Shown here: positions 23,426 to 30,379 of the stretch, one piece after another
How the letters are laid out: each line of letters starts with the position of its first letter
Numbering within the stretch: the stretch's first letter is position 1
Source: Granulicella sp.
GTDB lineage: Bacteria > Acidobacteriota > Terriglobia > Terriglobales > Acidobacteriaceae
NCBI GenBank assembly: GCA_003132145.1
Contig: PKWU01000042.1
Coordinates: 25,111-60,779, forward strand
Direction: 5' to 3'
DNA length: 35,669 nucleotides
Position numbers and translations under genes: made by a program
Notes under the pieces: model-generated
Databases searched by the model: none
Told to the model about the DNA's origin: nothing
The model's input: only the letters and a program-made list of their open reading frames with translations

Positions 23426-24064
23426 TCATTCGTCTCCGATCTTGGTAACGATCAGGTGCGGGTTGGCGACGTTCAACGGCGTTCCATCCTTAGTGAACTT
23501 TACTTCCAGTACATACTTCTTTCCAGACAGCGCAGGGAACTTCCCGAGGAATTTGAAGATGTTGTCCTTTGTATATTTAGCATCGACCTCGGTTGTGCTC
23601 GATCCGCTCGATGCGATTTTCCCATCCTCCCAAACGGTCCAGTCTGCTCGAAGCAGCCGATCGCTGAGAGGACAGTCCTTCCAGGAGGCGGGCGAATCAT
23701 CATCGACCGCCATCATGCATGCCAGTTGCTTGGTTGGAAGCGGCTTCTCCACCTGAACCAGGATCCAGTGCCAACTCGTCTTGCGAGGAGAGAACTCAGG
23801 CGTTCGGACGCTTCCCGCCGCAAGCGACACCGGAATATCCACGACGGAGTATCGATATGGATGATCTTTATCAGAATAACAATGCTTGATCGGCCTGATC
23901 TCCGTGGTCACTTTAAGATCATGGATTTTGTAAAAAGGCTCCTCAACGGAATAGCAACGCTTATTGCTGTTCTGACTGCGTGCCGGTGCACAAGGTACAA
24001 GGAACAGCACTCCCAGCGTTCCGGCGAGAACTCCAACCAGTTTGCTTCCTGAAATCCATTTCAT
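23426..24064 (-). CDS. Secreted protein of unknown function
   Basis: The start MKWISGSKLVG at 24064 follows GAGGTGGTGC and gives 212 residues; the frame could extend 33 bases upstream without support. The N-terminus has a signal peptide (LVGVLAGTLGVLFLVPCAPARSQ). The mature protein is basic and beta-rich, with RTPEFSPRKTSWHWILVQVE and ending in KKYVLEVKFTKDGTPLNVANPHLIV, which reads like an immunoglobulin-like sandwich with a C-terminal edge strand. Four cysteines are present in the mature part (two early, two around 129-142) and could form disulfides. No known family was recognised. GC content is lower than in the neighbouring nth gene, as for the other secreted unknowns here. It stands alone between nth and a repeat block. 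Confidence 0.7.
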   Translation of the reverse strand: MKWISGSKLVGVLAGTLGVLFLVPCAPARSQNSNKRCYSVEEPFYKIHDLKVTTEIRPIKHCYSDKDHPYRYSVVDIPVSLAAGSVRTPEFSPRKTSWHWILVQVEKPLPTKQLACMMAVDDDSPASWKDCPLSDRLLRADWTVWEDGKIASSGSSTTEVDAKYTKDNIFKFLGKFPALSGKKYVLEVKFTKDGTPLNVANPHLIVTKIGDE

Positions 24065-24145
24065 GCACCACCTCGGCTTCGCTTGTCTTATGCACATCCC
24101 TGTTGGGTATGTGGCAACATCTTACACTTGCGAAAGAGATTATAG

Positions 24146-24234
24146 GTCGGGCCTTCAGCCCTCTGTGGATTGATTGGGCCGCGTACCTAGGGCTTCGCCC
24201 TAGGCTGGTATAGGACGCGCCTTTGGCGCTTTAC
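24146..24234. repeat. Dispersed repeat, family C, with three hairpins
   Basis: Three stem-loops in a row: GGGCCTTCAGCCC, CCTAGGGC-TTC-GCCCTAGG (24186-24204, perfect), and GCGCCTTTGGCGC. The block lies upstream of the secreted unknown and downstream of hemQ, so it is not an obvious terminator for either. Confidence 0.65.
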
Positions 24235-24256
24235 CGGCAACTGCAACAGCAAAGGC

Positions 24257-24292
24257 AAATGCGGGGATTCTTCGCTTCGCTCAGAATGACAA
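24257..24292. repeat. Dispersed repeat, family A (short form)
   Basis: AAATGCGGGGATTCTTCG then CTTCGCTCAGAATGACAA, close to the copy at 2831. This is the simplest version of the element, without an inner hairpin. Confidence 0.7.
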
Positions 24293-24333
24293 CTTTGGTG
24301 GTGGTGCGAGTGGGGGATGAGTCGCCGACTGCT

Positions 24334-25146
24334 TCAACCGAGGCGGTCGAGCATTTCGGCGGGGGTGAGGCGGACGCAGGTGAAGATGGGGGTGTCCTTG
24401 AGGGTGTAGAGGCTGATCTCGGTCTCGCGGAGCTGCTGGACGAGGTCGAGGAAGTCTTCGGGGAAGTTGGTCTCGAAGGCTACGACGAACTCCTGGTCGT
24501 CGAGGCCGAAGGAGTAGGTCGTGTTGAGTTTAACCCGTGGGAAAAGTAGCCCGATGCGGATGTGTTCGTCCATGAGGCGCTTGCGCTCGGACATGGAGAG
24601 CAGGTACCAGGGGCGCGTCTTCCAGAAGGGGTAGATGAAGATGTACTTCTGTCCGCCGGGACGGATGGCTCCGCGGCCCTCGCCCTCGCTCTCGTCGGGG
24701 CGGCCGATCTGGTACTGCGAGCGCTTGGTCATGGCGAGGAAGTTGTGCGGGGTGGTGAGGTAGCCGCCGAGCGGTGTGCGGAGGAGTTCGGCGCGCATCT
24801 GGTTCAGCTCGTCGACGGCGTAGCCGATGGACCAGACGCAGAAGTCGACGTCGCCGCGGGTGCCGATGGTGGAGTAGGTGAGGGAGAGGAACTCGCCGGG
24901 TTTGTTCCATTTGTCGAGGACGGCGATGAAGGCAGTCTTGTGGGCGGCGCGGTCGGCGACAGGAAAGCGGCGCCAGGCCGGATCGAGCTTGTAGAAGCTG
25001 AAGCAGACGATCTGGCGGCGGGTGGGCGCGGCGGCGGGGTTGTGCTGGGCGGGGGAGGAAGCCTGCGCGGAGGGAGGGAGGGGCGTCTCCTGCTTCGTGC
25101 TGAAGGGCTGGGGAACCTGATGCCGCGGTGCGATGAACTCTGCCAT
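24334..25146 (-). CDS. hemQ: HemQ-type coproheme decarboxylase (chlorite dismutase family)
   Basis: The 270-residue protein has a Pro/Ala-rich N-terminal extension of about 42 residues, then two ferredoxin-like repeats as in the chlorite dismutase superfamily. The heme region reads YIFIYPFWKTRPWYLLSMSERKRLMDEHIRIG. Tyr172 matches the catalytic tyrosine of HemQ and His195 the proximal ligand. The Arg near the distal pocket of true chlorite dismutases is not apparent, which favours HemQ. It converts coproheme to protoheme b in the last step of the coproporphyrin-dependent pathway. Diderm Acidobacteria using this route are in line with the family distribution. No other heme gene lies in the window. 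Confidence 0.88.
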   Translation of the reverse strand: MAEFIAPRHQVPQPFSTKQETPLPPSAQASSPAQHNPAAAPTRRQIVCFSFYKLDPAWRRFPVADRAAHKTAFIAVLDKWNKPGEFLSLTYSTIGTRGDVDFCVWSIGYAVDELNQMRAELLRTPLGGYLTTPHNFLAMTKRSQYQIGRPDESEGEGRGAIRPGGQKYIFIYPFWKTRPWYLLSMSERKRLMDEHIRIGLLFPRVKLNTTYSFGLDDQEFVVAFETNFPEDFLDLVQQLRETEISLYTLKDTPIFTCVRLTPAEMLDRLG

Positions 25147-25348
25147 GGCTCGATTGTCTCTCGAACCCCGTCAACTGGCAAAGGCCGGGTGCGAAGGGTT
25201 GCGGGTGGCGGAGCAATGCGGAGGGTTTTCTGTTGAAGGCAATAGCTGTTGCGGTTCCTGGGAGCGGAATTGGCTGGGAAATTTTTATTTTTGGAGACAG
25301 TATTGTGGACTAATCTGGGAATTAGTGTTGCAGAACAGGAATTCGACC

Positions 25349-25376
25349 TGAAGTATTTTGCTGGGGCTGCCGATAA
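25349..25376 (+). promoter_or_regulatory. Sigma-28 (FliA)-like promoter before flgM
   Basis: GCCGATAA at 25369-25376 matches the sigma-28 -10 consensus in all eight positions. TGAAGTAT at 25349-25356 matches six of eight of TAAAGTTT, with a 12-base spacer against the usual 11. The expected start of transcription is near 25383, leaving a short leader with GGAGGTG before the GTG of flgM. The stretch 25147-25348 is AT-rich and holds nothing else I recognise. Confidence 0.65.
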
Positions 25377-25409
25377 GCCTGAGAGATATGGGGAAGTGGA
25401 GGTGCTCCG

Positions 25410-25745
25410 GTGAGTGATGCGAGCCGAGTTGGGATGAGTTCCGATGTGATGCTGCCGATGCCGGTTGCAGCAGCCGATGGTCTGCCCCCGTCTGCCAGAT
25501 CCGGGCTGACTGAGGCGGGCACGCGCGCTTCCAAGCCAAAGCCGCTGAGCAGCGGTGTAGAGGAGATTGCGGACGATTCGGAACAGGTGAGCGTGGCTGG
25601 GATGCTGATCTCGCAGGCGAGCGGGGGAAGCGATGTTCGCTTCGAGAAGGTGGCAGCGCTGCGGCGCAGGATTGAGGCGGGAACGTACAATGTGGCCGCC
25701 AAAGACGTTGCAGAGAAGCTGATGGGCAAGATGCGGAAGAAGTAG
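25410..25745 (+). CDS. flgM: Anti-sigma-28 factor FlgM
   Basis: GTG 25410 follows GGAGGTG and yields 111 residues. The C-terminal third, DVRFEKVAALRRRIEAG and YNVAAKDVAEKLM, is the sigma-28-binding helix pair of FlgM (V--LR--I--G-Y-vd---vA--ll). The N-terminal two thirds are polar and probably disordered, as usual, with KPKPLSSGVEEIADDSEQVSVA before the conserved part. FlgM blocks FliA until the flagellar hook is complete and the protein is exported. No other flagellar gene lies in the window, so it is separated from its regulon, but it keeps a sigma-28-type promoter. It is followed by a repeat and then hrcA. Confidence 0.82.
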   Translation: MSDASRVGMSSDVMLPMPVAAADGLPPSARSGLTEAGTRASKPKPLSSGVEEIADDSEQVSVAGMLISQASGGSDVRFEKVAALRRRIEAGTYNVAAKDVAEKLMGKMRKK

Positions 25746-25810
25746 AGGCGCGCCGGGTGGGTGCGGAAGTGGGTTGTGAGTGGTGTTCTGTTGCGGCGGC
25801 GAAGGCGAGA

Positions 25811-25965
25811 TACGGAGATTCTGACCTTCGACTTCGCCCAGACCAGATTGGCGAACAAGAACAAGCAAAAGTTGACGAACAAGAACAAGCAAAAGTGAAA
25901 TGCGGGGGTCCCTCCACTGCGCAACGGACGATGAGACCGTCCGTTGCTCCGGTCGGGATGACGGA
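25811..25965. repeat. Composite family A repeat with two 24-bp units
   Basis: ATACGGAGATTCTGACC-like opening, then two 24-base direct units starting GAACAAGAACAAGCAAAAGT at 25853 and 25877, then AAATGCGGGGGTCCCTCCAC. A hairpin pairs GCAACGGAC (25921-25929) with GTCCGTTGC (25939-25947), and the block ends CGGTCGGGATGACGG. It fills most of the 300-base gap between flgM and hrcA. Confidence 0.7.
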
Positions 25966-26051
25966 TGTCGAGGCTCGGGTGAGTGCGCGTGCGCGTTGCA
26001 GGAAGCGCGGAGGTTGACGGAGGGAATAAACTGTGGATGAGGGAGTGCGCG

Positions 26052-27173
26052 ATGGCGGAGGGAGAGCGGATTACGGCGCGGCAACGGGCGATCCTGACGG
26101 CCATCGTGGAGAGCTACATCGAGACCGGCGAGCCGGTGGGGTCGGGCACGATTGCGGGGACAATTGCGCGGGTGCGGGCGGGCGGAGGACATGCGGCGGG
26201 ACTGAGTTCGGCGACGGTGCGCAATGAGATGGCGGAGCTGGCCAACGATGGACTGCTGGAACAGCCGCACACTTCGGCGGGGAGGGTGCCGACGGCGCGG
26301 GCGTTTCGCATGTATGTGGAGCGGTTGAGCGGTGCCCGGTTGCCGAGTGATCCGCAGAGGACGAATGTGGAGTCGCGGCGGCTGCACCTGGAGTCGCAGA
26401 TCGATACGAGCTTTGCGGGAGTGACGGGGACGCAGGCGATGCTGGAACGGACCAGCCATGTGCTGGCGACCGTATCGAGCGGCGTGGGCGTGGCCGTGGC
26501 CATGGTGGCAAGCGGCGATATGTTGGAGCATGTGCATTTTTCGCGGCTGGGGAAGGGGAGCGTGCTGGCGGTGGTGGTGACCCGCTCGGGGCTGGTACGG
26601 GACCGGATGCTGACGGTCGAGGCGGACGTTACGGCGCACGAGCTGGAGGCGGCGGCGAACTTCCTGAACGAGCACTTTCGCGGATGGAGCATCGAGCGGG
26701 TGCGGGCGGAGATCGGCCGGCTGGTGGAGCGGGAGCAGAGCGAGGTGCAGCGGCTGCTGAGTTCGGTGGAGCAGCTTTGGGCGGGCGCGGTGCCGGAGGG
26801 CGTGGCGGGCGTGCAGACGGTGGTTGTGGAGGGGGTGGCGAACCTGCTGGGCGCGCGCGGCGTGGGCAGCGCGGAGGAGATAGCGCGGCTGCGCGAGGTG
26901 CTGTCGGCGCTGGAGGCGAAGCAGCGGCTGGTGGAGCTGCTGGACGCGTATATCGACGCGAAACAGGAGTCGGTGCGGGTGATCTTCGACCTGGAGGAAC
27001 ATGCGCCGGAGATGGCTGGGCTGGTGCTGATCGCCGCGCCGGCGCGGATGGCGGGCGATGGGCACGGAACGGTGGGCGTGATCGGACCGAAACGCATTCA
27101 TTACGAGAACACGATGAACGCGGTGAGCTATATCGCGCAGGTGTTCGAGCGGATGCTGCATCCTCCGGCGTGA
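26052..27173 (+). CDS. hrcA: Heat-inducible transcription repressor HrcA
   Basis: ATG 26052 follows GAGGGAG at good spacing; ATG 26037 is a possible alternative. The 373-residue protein starts with a winged helix (ITARQRAILTAIVESYIETGEPVGS, then SSATVRNEMAELANDGLLEQPHTSAGRVPT), the signature of HrcA. A GAF-like dimer domain follows and the C-terminus has VGVIGPKRIHYENTMNAVSYI. HrcA represses chaperone genes by binding CIRCE (TTAGCACTC-N9-GAGTGCTAA) and needs GroEL for activity. No CIRCE copy was seen upstream, and dnaK, grpE and groEL are absent from the window. An insert rich in Gly/Ala/Arg (residues 36-48) interrupts the winged helix compared with common HrcA proteins. Confidence 0.93.
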   Translation: MAEGERITARQRAILTAIVESYIETGEPVGSGTIAGTIARVRAGGGHAAGLSSATVRNEMAELANDGLLEQPHTSAGRVPTARAFRMYVERLSGARLPSDPQRTNVESRRLHLESQIDTSFAGVTGTQAMLERTSHVLATVSSGVGVAVAMVASGDMLEHVHFSRLGKGSVLAVVVTRSGLVRDRMLTVEADVTAHELEAAANFLNEHFRGWSIERVRAEIGRLVEREQSEVQRLLSSVEQLWAGAVPEGVAGVQTVVVEGVANLLGARGVGSAEEIARLREVLSALEAKQRLVELLDAYIDAKQESVRVIFDLEEHAPEMAGLVLIAAPARMAGDGHGTVGVIGPKRIHYENTMNAVSYIAQVFERMLHPPA

Positions 27174-27248
27174 GAGAAGCTGGCCTCTGCCAAGGGCGAG
27201 AGCTCTTAGGCTGGTTCCCTGCTTTCGCTTTTTATTCGTCATACGATA

Positions 27249-27267
27249 CCCCCCCCCCTCCCCCCCC
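27249..27267. repeat. Long cytosine tract (C10-T-C8)
   Basis: Ten C, one T, then eight C lie in the 181-base gap between the convergent hrcA and unknown gene. Runs of this length are prone to slippage in replication and to sequencing error. Being intergenic at two 3' ends, no phase-variable gene is evident. Confidence 0.9.
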
Positions 27268-27354
27268 TGGGCGGTATTTGGGAGTAAGTCGATTGGTTTG
27301 TTTGGCTTGCGCGCATATACCGGCTGTAAATATTCCATTCCATTGAAGTTACGG

Positions 27355-27948
27355 CTAAATATTACATTCCGATGGAGTTGATTGAGCATTCGGGACCTCT
27401 ATGGGACAGCAGTTCTCCTCGAGAAACCGTGCGAGGAGAGATTTTGGACGCTCGGATTGCGATGGAACTCCGTTGTTATCGCCCGGGGCGGCGATGATCT
27501 GGCCGTGCCGGTTGCGGACGATGCGGCGGACTACGGTGGAGCAATCCTCGTCCGCGGTGGAGGCGGCAGAGGTGGAGCGGACGTTGAAGCTGGCAATCTG
27601 CAGGGTGTAGAGGAGAGTGCGCGCGCGGTTGGGCTCGATCTGTCCGGCGAGGAGGGCGGAGAAGAGCAGCGAGATGGCGAGCTGAACCGCGTCGGCGTCC
27701 TCCAGCGGGGGGAAGTTGAGGGCCGGAGGTGGACCGTATTGCGGCAGAGGCTGGCCGTTTTGCAGCAGATACTGCATGGTTTCAGGACGCAAGGGAGCGG
27801 CCTTGACCGCCGAAGCTGCCCGGTGGCCCCGGTGAAGCGTTCGATGGAAGTAACAGAAGGCGCTGGAGCCGATGGCAAATGCCTGACAGCGATGGCCGTT
27901 GGTCTTGATGTGTCGACAGATGAGAGCCTTGCCGGGTTGAGAGTCCAT
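27355..27948 (-). CDS. Unknown protein with an N-terminal Cys3His motif
   Basis: ATG at 27948 follows AAAAAAGGAACTCC and gives 197 residues. The N-terminus has CRHIKTNGHRCQAFAIGSSAF then CYFHR: Cys11, Cys21, Cys32 and His35 could hold one zinc ion. A hydrophobic helix-like stretch (DADAVQLAISLLFSALLAGQIEPNRARTLLYTLQIA, residues 84-118) follows, and the C-terminal 60 residues are polar and low in complexity. I recall similar Cys-rich small proteins of unknown role from acidobacterial genomes. It has no signal peptide or DNA-binding motif that I can name. The transcript would start with a long hairpin (see 27966-28035). It may be a mobile or phage-derived regulator, but that is a guess. Confidence 0.7.
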   Translation of the reverse strand: MDSQPGKALICRHIKTNGHRCQAFAIGSSAFCYFHRTLHRGHRAASAVKAAPLRPETMQYLLQNGQPLPQYGPPPALNFPPLEDADAVQLAISLLFSALLAGQIEPNRARTLLYTLQIASFNVRSTSAASTADEDCSTVVRRIVRNRHGQIIAAPGDNNGVPSQSERPKSLLARFLEENCCPIEVPNAQSTPSECNI

Positions 27949-27965
27949 GGAGTTCCTTTTTTGTT

Positions 27966-28035
27966 GATTTAAATGACGAGGGCCGCAAGTTGCGTTCGCT
28001 GGTGGCGGACGGCTTGCGGCCCTTCTTATTTAATC
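27966..28035. repeat. Long hairpin upstream of the Cys3His gene
   Basis: GGGCCGCAAG at 27980-27989 pairs perfectly with CTTGCGGCCC at about 28014-28023, and the flanks GATTTAAAT and ATTTAATC extend the symmetry with one base missing. The loop is about 24 bases. Read rightward it is followed by TTCTTATTTAAT like a terminator, but no rightward gene ends there. Read leftward it forms the leader of the gene at 27948, so it may be an attenuator or a small palindromic element. Confidence 0.6.
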
Positions 28036-28179
28036 TCTACTACTATTTTAGCGGATTGGGCATAACTACTATGCCAACTATTTTGACTTTATTTTGGAGT
28101 GGAAGTGGTTTGGTTTGTTTGAGTTGATGTTTTTGGTGCGTTTCGAGACCCTTGACAAGGTTTTGGGGGCGGGAGCGGT

Positions 28180-28252
28180 TCGGACCCCACCCATGCGCAA
28201 AAAACGCGCATGAATGGTCACCCAAAATGATTTGTGGGTGGGCCACCCACCG
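28180..28252. repeat. Family B-type palindromes upstream of the cyclase-like gene
   Basis: CATGCGC (28192-28198) pairs with GCGCATG (28206-28212) across a seven-base A-rich loop, and GTGGGTGGGCCACCCAC (28234-28250) is a near-perfect 17-base palindrome. CCCCACCCATGCGC and GGGTGGGCCACCC echo other family B elements. Confidence 0.6.
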
Positions 28253-28311
28253 TTTCAAAGGACTAATCCTAAATTCATCGTTGGAACACAAAACAGATTA
28301 GTATTTGTGTT

Positions 28312-29136
28312 ATGGATGAAAGCGGAGTACCCAAATATGAAGAGCACTTCACTGCATACATTGATCTGCTCGGATTTAGTGAGTTCAGTACTGGAGCTGA
28401 TGACATCACGAGGCTCAATGTTTTGGCGTTCTTGGTATCAGTCGTGGGACTCCGCGGTGAATTTAACGTTCAATCGACGCCTGAACAAACCGGTACTATA
28501 ACGTACATAAAACCTGCTGTCAGCACTTTCTCCGATCACATCGTGATCAGCTATCCACTTGAGCAAATCTCCGCAAGTACTGGGTTTGATGAACAGCGGA
28601 CAGCTCTTTCGGTTCTTCATAACTTCAATCGGTTGCTCACGAGAATAGCAAGCGCAGCCCTCGGGATTGGATTCCTGATCCGAGGTGGTGCAACAATCGG
28701 AAAACTATATCACTCAGGCGGCGTAATTTTCGGCGAAGCTTTGGTGGAAGCCTATCAGATCGAATCTCGGACATCGGTTTATCCAAGAGTGGTCTTATCG
28801 TCAAAGGTTTACAGTCGCGAAAACTGGATGAAATCCAGTATGCTCGCACTTCGCAAGAGCACAGACGGACTTTATTACTTTGACTATTTTTCAATGCTTG
28901 TGCTTTCTTCTGTTCCACCCGGAGCGGACTGGAACAAGAACATGAAGGCGTGGTTCGAACATGTAATTGGACTGACTGCACATAATCTTAAAAACTTGGA
29001 AGCGACCGGAAAACTGACTGAACTTTCAAAATGGGCATGGTTCGCGCACGAGTTTCGGAGTGCGCTGGAACGACTACCCGCCGAAGCGCTGAAGGCTTTT
29101 GGATTGTCATTGAATGCAATCCCATGGACAAATTGA
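28312..29136 (+). CDS. Orphan class III nucleotide cyclase-like protein (Pycsar cyclase-like)
   Basis: The 274-residue protein has no signal peptide or membrane helix. The order of motifs suggests a class III nucleotidyl cyclase fold: FTAYIDLLGFSEF with Asp18, TFSDHIVISYP with Asp75, and GFLIRGGATIGKLYHSGG, VIFGEALVEAYQIES, YPRVVLSS further on. Asp18 and Asp75 are at the positions where class III cyclases hold two metal ions. The nearest type I know is PycC, the cyclase of Pycsar phage defence, plus the many unannotated -IDLLGF- proteins. No cyclic-nucleotide effector (TIR, membrane or nuclease with a sensor domain) is next to it. GC content is lower than in the flanking genes, suggesting transfer. 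No strong ribosome site precedes ATG 28312. Catalytic activity is unproved. Confidence 0.5.
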   Translation: MDESGVPKYEEHFTAYIDLLGFSEFSTGADDITRLNVLAFLVSVVGLRGEFNVQSTPEQTGTITYIKPAVSTFSDHIVISYPLEQISASTGFDEQRTALSVLHNFNRLLTRIASAALGIGFLIRGGATIGKLYHSGGVIFGEALVEAYQIESRTSVYPRVVLSSKVYSRENWMKSSMLALRKSTDGLYYFDYFSMLVLSSVPPGADWNKNMKAWFEHVIGLTAHNLKNLEATGKLTELSKWAWFAHEFRSALERLPAEALKAFGLSLNAIPWTN

Positions 29137-29178
29137 GCCAGGATTCTCTCGTGAAGTAACGCCATTTTTCATTGAGCG

Positions 29179-29355
29179 TGCTGGGTGCCGCATTCATCGC
29201 GGCGTTATCGCGATGGGTGGGTTGAGGCATATATGGCTACGCCGGGCGAAATGCGGGGATTCTTCCACTGCGCTACGCTTCGGTCGGGATGACGGCTTTT
29301 ATTTGTGGGTATACCTGCTCAAATACTGAGATTCTGGCTGCGCCAGAATGACGGC
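29179..29355. repeat. Family B element followed by family A elements
   Basis: 29179-29222 has GCTGGGTGCCGCATTCATCGC to CGCGATGGGTGGG (family B). 29249-29295 has AAATGCGGGGATTCTTCCAC to CGGTCGGGATGACGG, and 29329-29355 has AGATTCTGGCTGCGCCAGAATGACGG. The whole 418-base gap 29137-29554 is repeats; no gene is supported. Confidence 0.65.
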
Positions 29356-29392
29356 AAGAACAAATAAAGGCAAAAGCAGATTCCTCCGCTGC

Positions 29393-29512
29393 GCTGCGGA
29401 ATGACAAACAATGGGTGCTGCGGAATGACGAACAAAGGGTGCTGCGGAATGACAAACAATGGGTGCTGCGGAATGACAAACAAAGGGTGCTGCGGAAGGG
29501 CTAACAAAGGGT
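29393..29512. repeat. Five tandem 24-bp repeats
   Basis: Units start GCTGCGGAATGAC at 29393, 29417, 29441, 29465, and a diverged fifth at 29489 (GCTGCGGAAGGGCTAACAAA). Most differences are CAAACAAT versus CAAACAAAG and alternate between units. The array grew out of the end of a family A element (CTCCGCTGCGCTGCGGAATGAC). It ends 42 bases before the DedA gene and has no spacers, so it is not a CRISPR. Confidence 0.95.
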
Positions 29513-29554
29513 TAACAACAAAGACGGCGGGCCAGGCGGGTATACTGCATCTGC

Positions 29555-30211
29555 ATGAGTGAGAAGATTATTGGGTTGATGGTTTGGCTGATTGGGAGCG
29601 GGGCGCGCGGGTACGCGAGCGTCGTGGCGCTGATGGCGGTGCAGTCGGCGTGCATCCCGATCCCGAGCGAAGTGATCATGCCGCTGGCGGGCGTGGCGCT
29701 GGTGCATACGCTGGGGATGACGTCGATGCAGGTGCAGATGCAGTTGGTGCTGCTGGCGACGGTGGCATCGCTGGCGTCGAACCTGGGGTCGATCCCGGCG
29801 TACTGGGTGGGGGCGCGCGGCGGGCGGCCGATGGTGGAACGCTATGGGAGCTGGCTGCTGCTGGGCCGGCGCGACCTGGACCGCGTGGACCATTTTTTTG
29901 CGAAGTATGGGTCGATCACCGTGCTGGTGGGGCGGATGCTGCCGATTGTGCGGACGTTTATCGCGTTTCCGGCGGGCGTGGCGAAGATGAACCAGGCGCG
30001 GTTCCACATCTATACGTTTGTGGGGTCGTGGCCGTGGTGCTATGTGCTGGCGTATGTGGGGATGCGGCTGGGGGCGAGCTGGAACAGCAATCCAGAGTTC
30101 AAGACGATCTTTCACCGCTTCCACCTGGGGGTGGAGGGAGTTCTGTTGGTGGGGTTGGTGTGGTTCGTGGTGTCGCACTGGAAGGGACGGATACGCAGCG
30201 AGGTGGTGTGA
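29555..30211 (+). CDS. DedA-family inner membrane protein
   Basis: The 218-residue protein has the DedA/SNARE-associated layout: a helix with QSACIPIPSEVIMPLAGVAL (the reentrant loop with conserved Pro and Glu), ATVASLASNLGSIPAYWVGARGG, then VDHFFAKYGSITVLVGRMLPIVRTFIAFPAGVAKMNQARF (R-P--R---p-aG-a-M) and two further helices. DedA proteins help recycle undecaprenyl phosphate or phospholipids across the membrane and affect envelope stability and drug resistance. The exact substrate cannot be told here. ATG 29555 starts shortly after the 24-bp repeat array. Confidence 0.92.
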   Translation: MSEKIIGLMVWLIGSGARGYASVVALMAVQSACIPIPSEVIMPLAGVALVHTLGMTSMQVQMQLVLLATVASLASNLGSIPAYWVGARGGRPMVERYGSWLLLGRRDLDRVDHFFAKYGSITVLVGRMLPIVRTFIAFPAGVAKMNQARFHIYTFVGSWPWCYVLAYVGMRLGASWNSNPEFKTIFHRFHLGVEGVLLVGLVWFVVSHWKGRIRSEVV

Positions 30212-30287
30212 GCGGGGCAGAAAGAACAGGCGGATGCGGGAGTCTCGTGGGAGAAAGCGACGGGCGGTTGTGGCGGGGTCGAGTTCG

Positions 30288-30345
30288 TCGGGGTCCTTCG
30301 ACTGCGCAGCTCGCATGGAGCACGAGTTGCTCCGCTCAGGATGAC
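30288..30345. repeat. Dispersed repeat, family A
   Basis: TTCGTCGGGGTCCTTCGACTGCGCAGCTCGC to GAGTTGCTCCGCTCAGGATGACAAG, matching the copy at 11187. An inner hairpin pairs GCAGCTCG with CGAGTTGC imperfectly. Confidence 0.65.
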
Positions 30346-30379
30346 AAGCGTAGAACAAGCAACGGCAAGGGCATGGGTT

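Noticed and set aside
25749..26051. CIRCE operator upstream of hrcA
   Set aside because: No TTAGCACTC-N9-GAGTGCTAA-like inverted repeat was found; the hairpin there belongs to a family A repeat.
24804..27389. 861-codon minus-strand open frame across hemQ, flgM and hrcA
   Set aside because: Arg/His/Pro/Ser-rich nonsense composition, overlaps three recognised genes and contains several repeats; a shadow frame.
29393..29512. CRISPR array
   Set aside because: The 24-base units are directly adjacent with no spacers and no cas genes are present; it is a simple tandem repeat.
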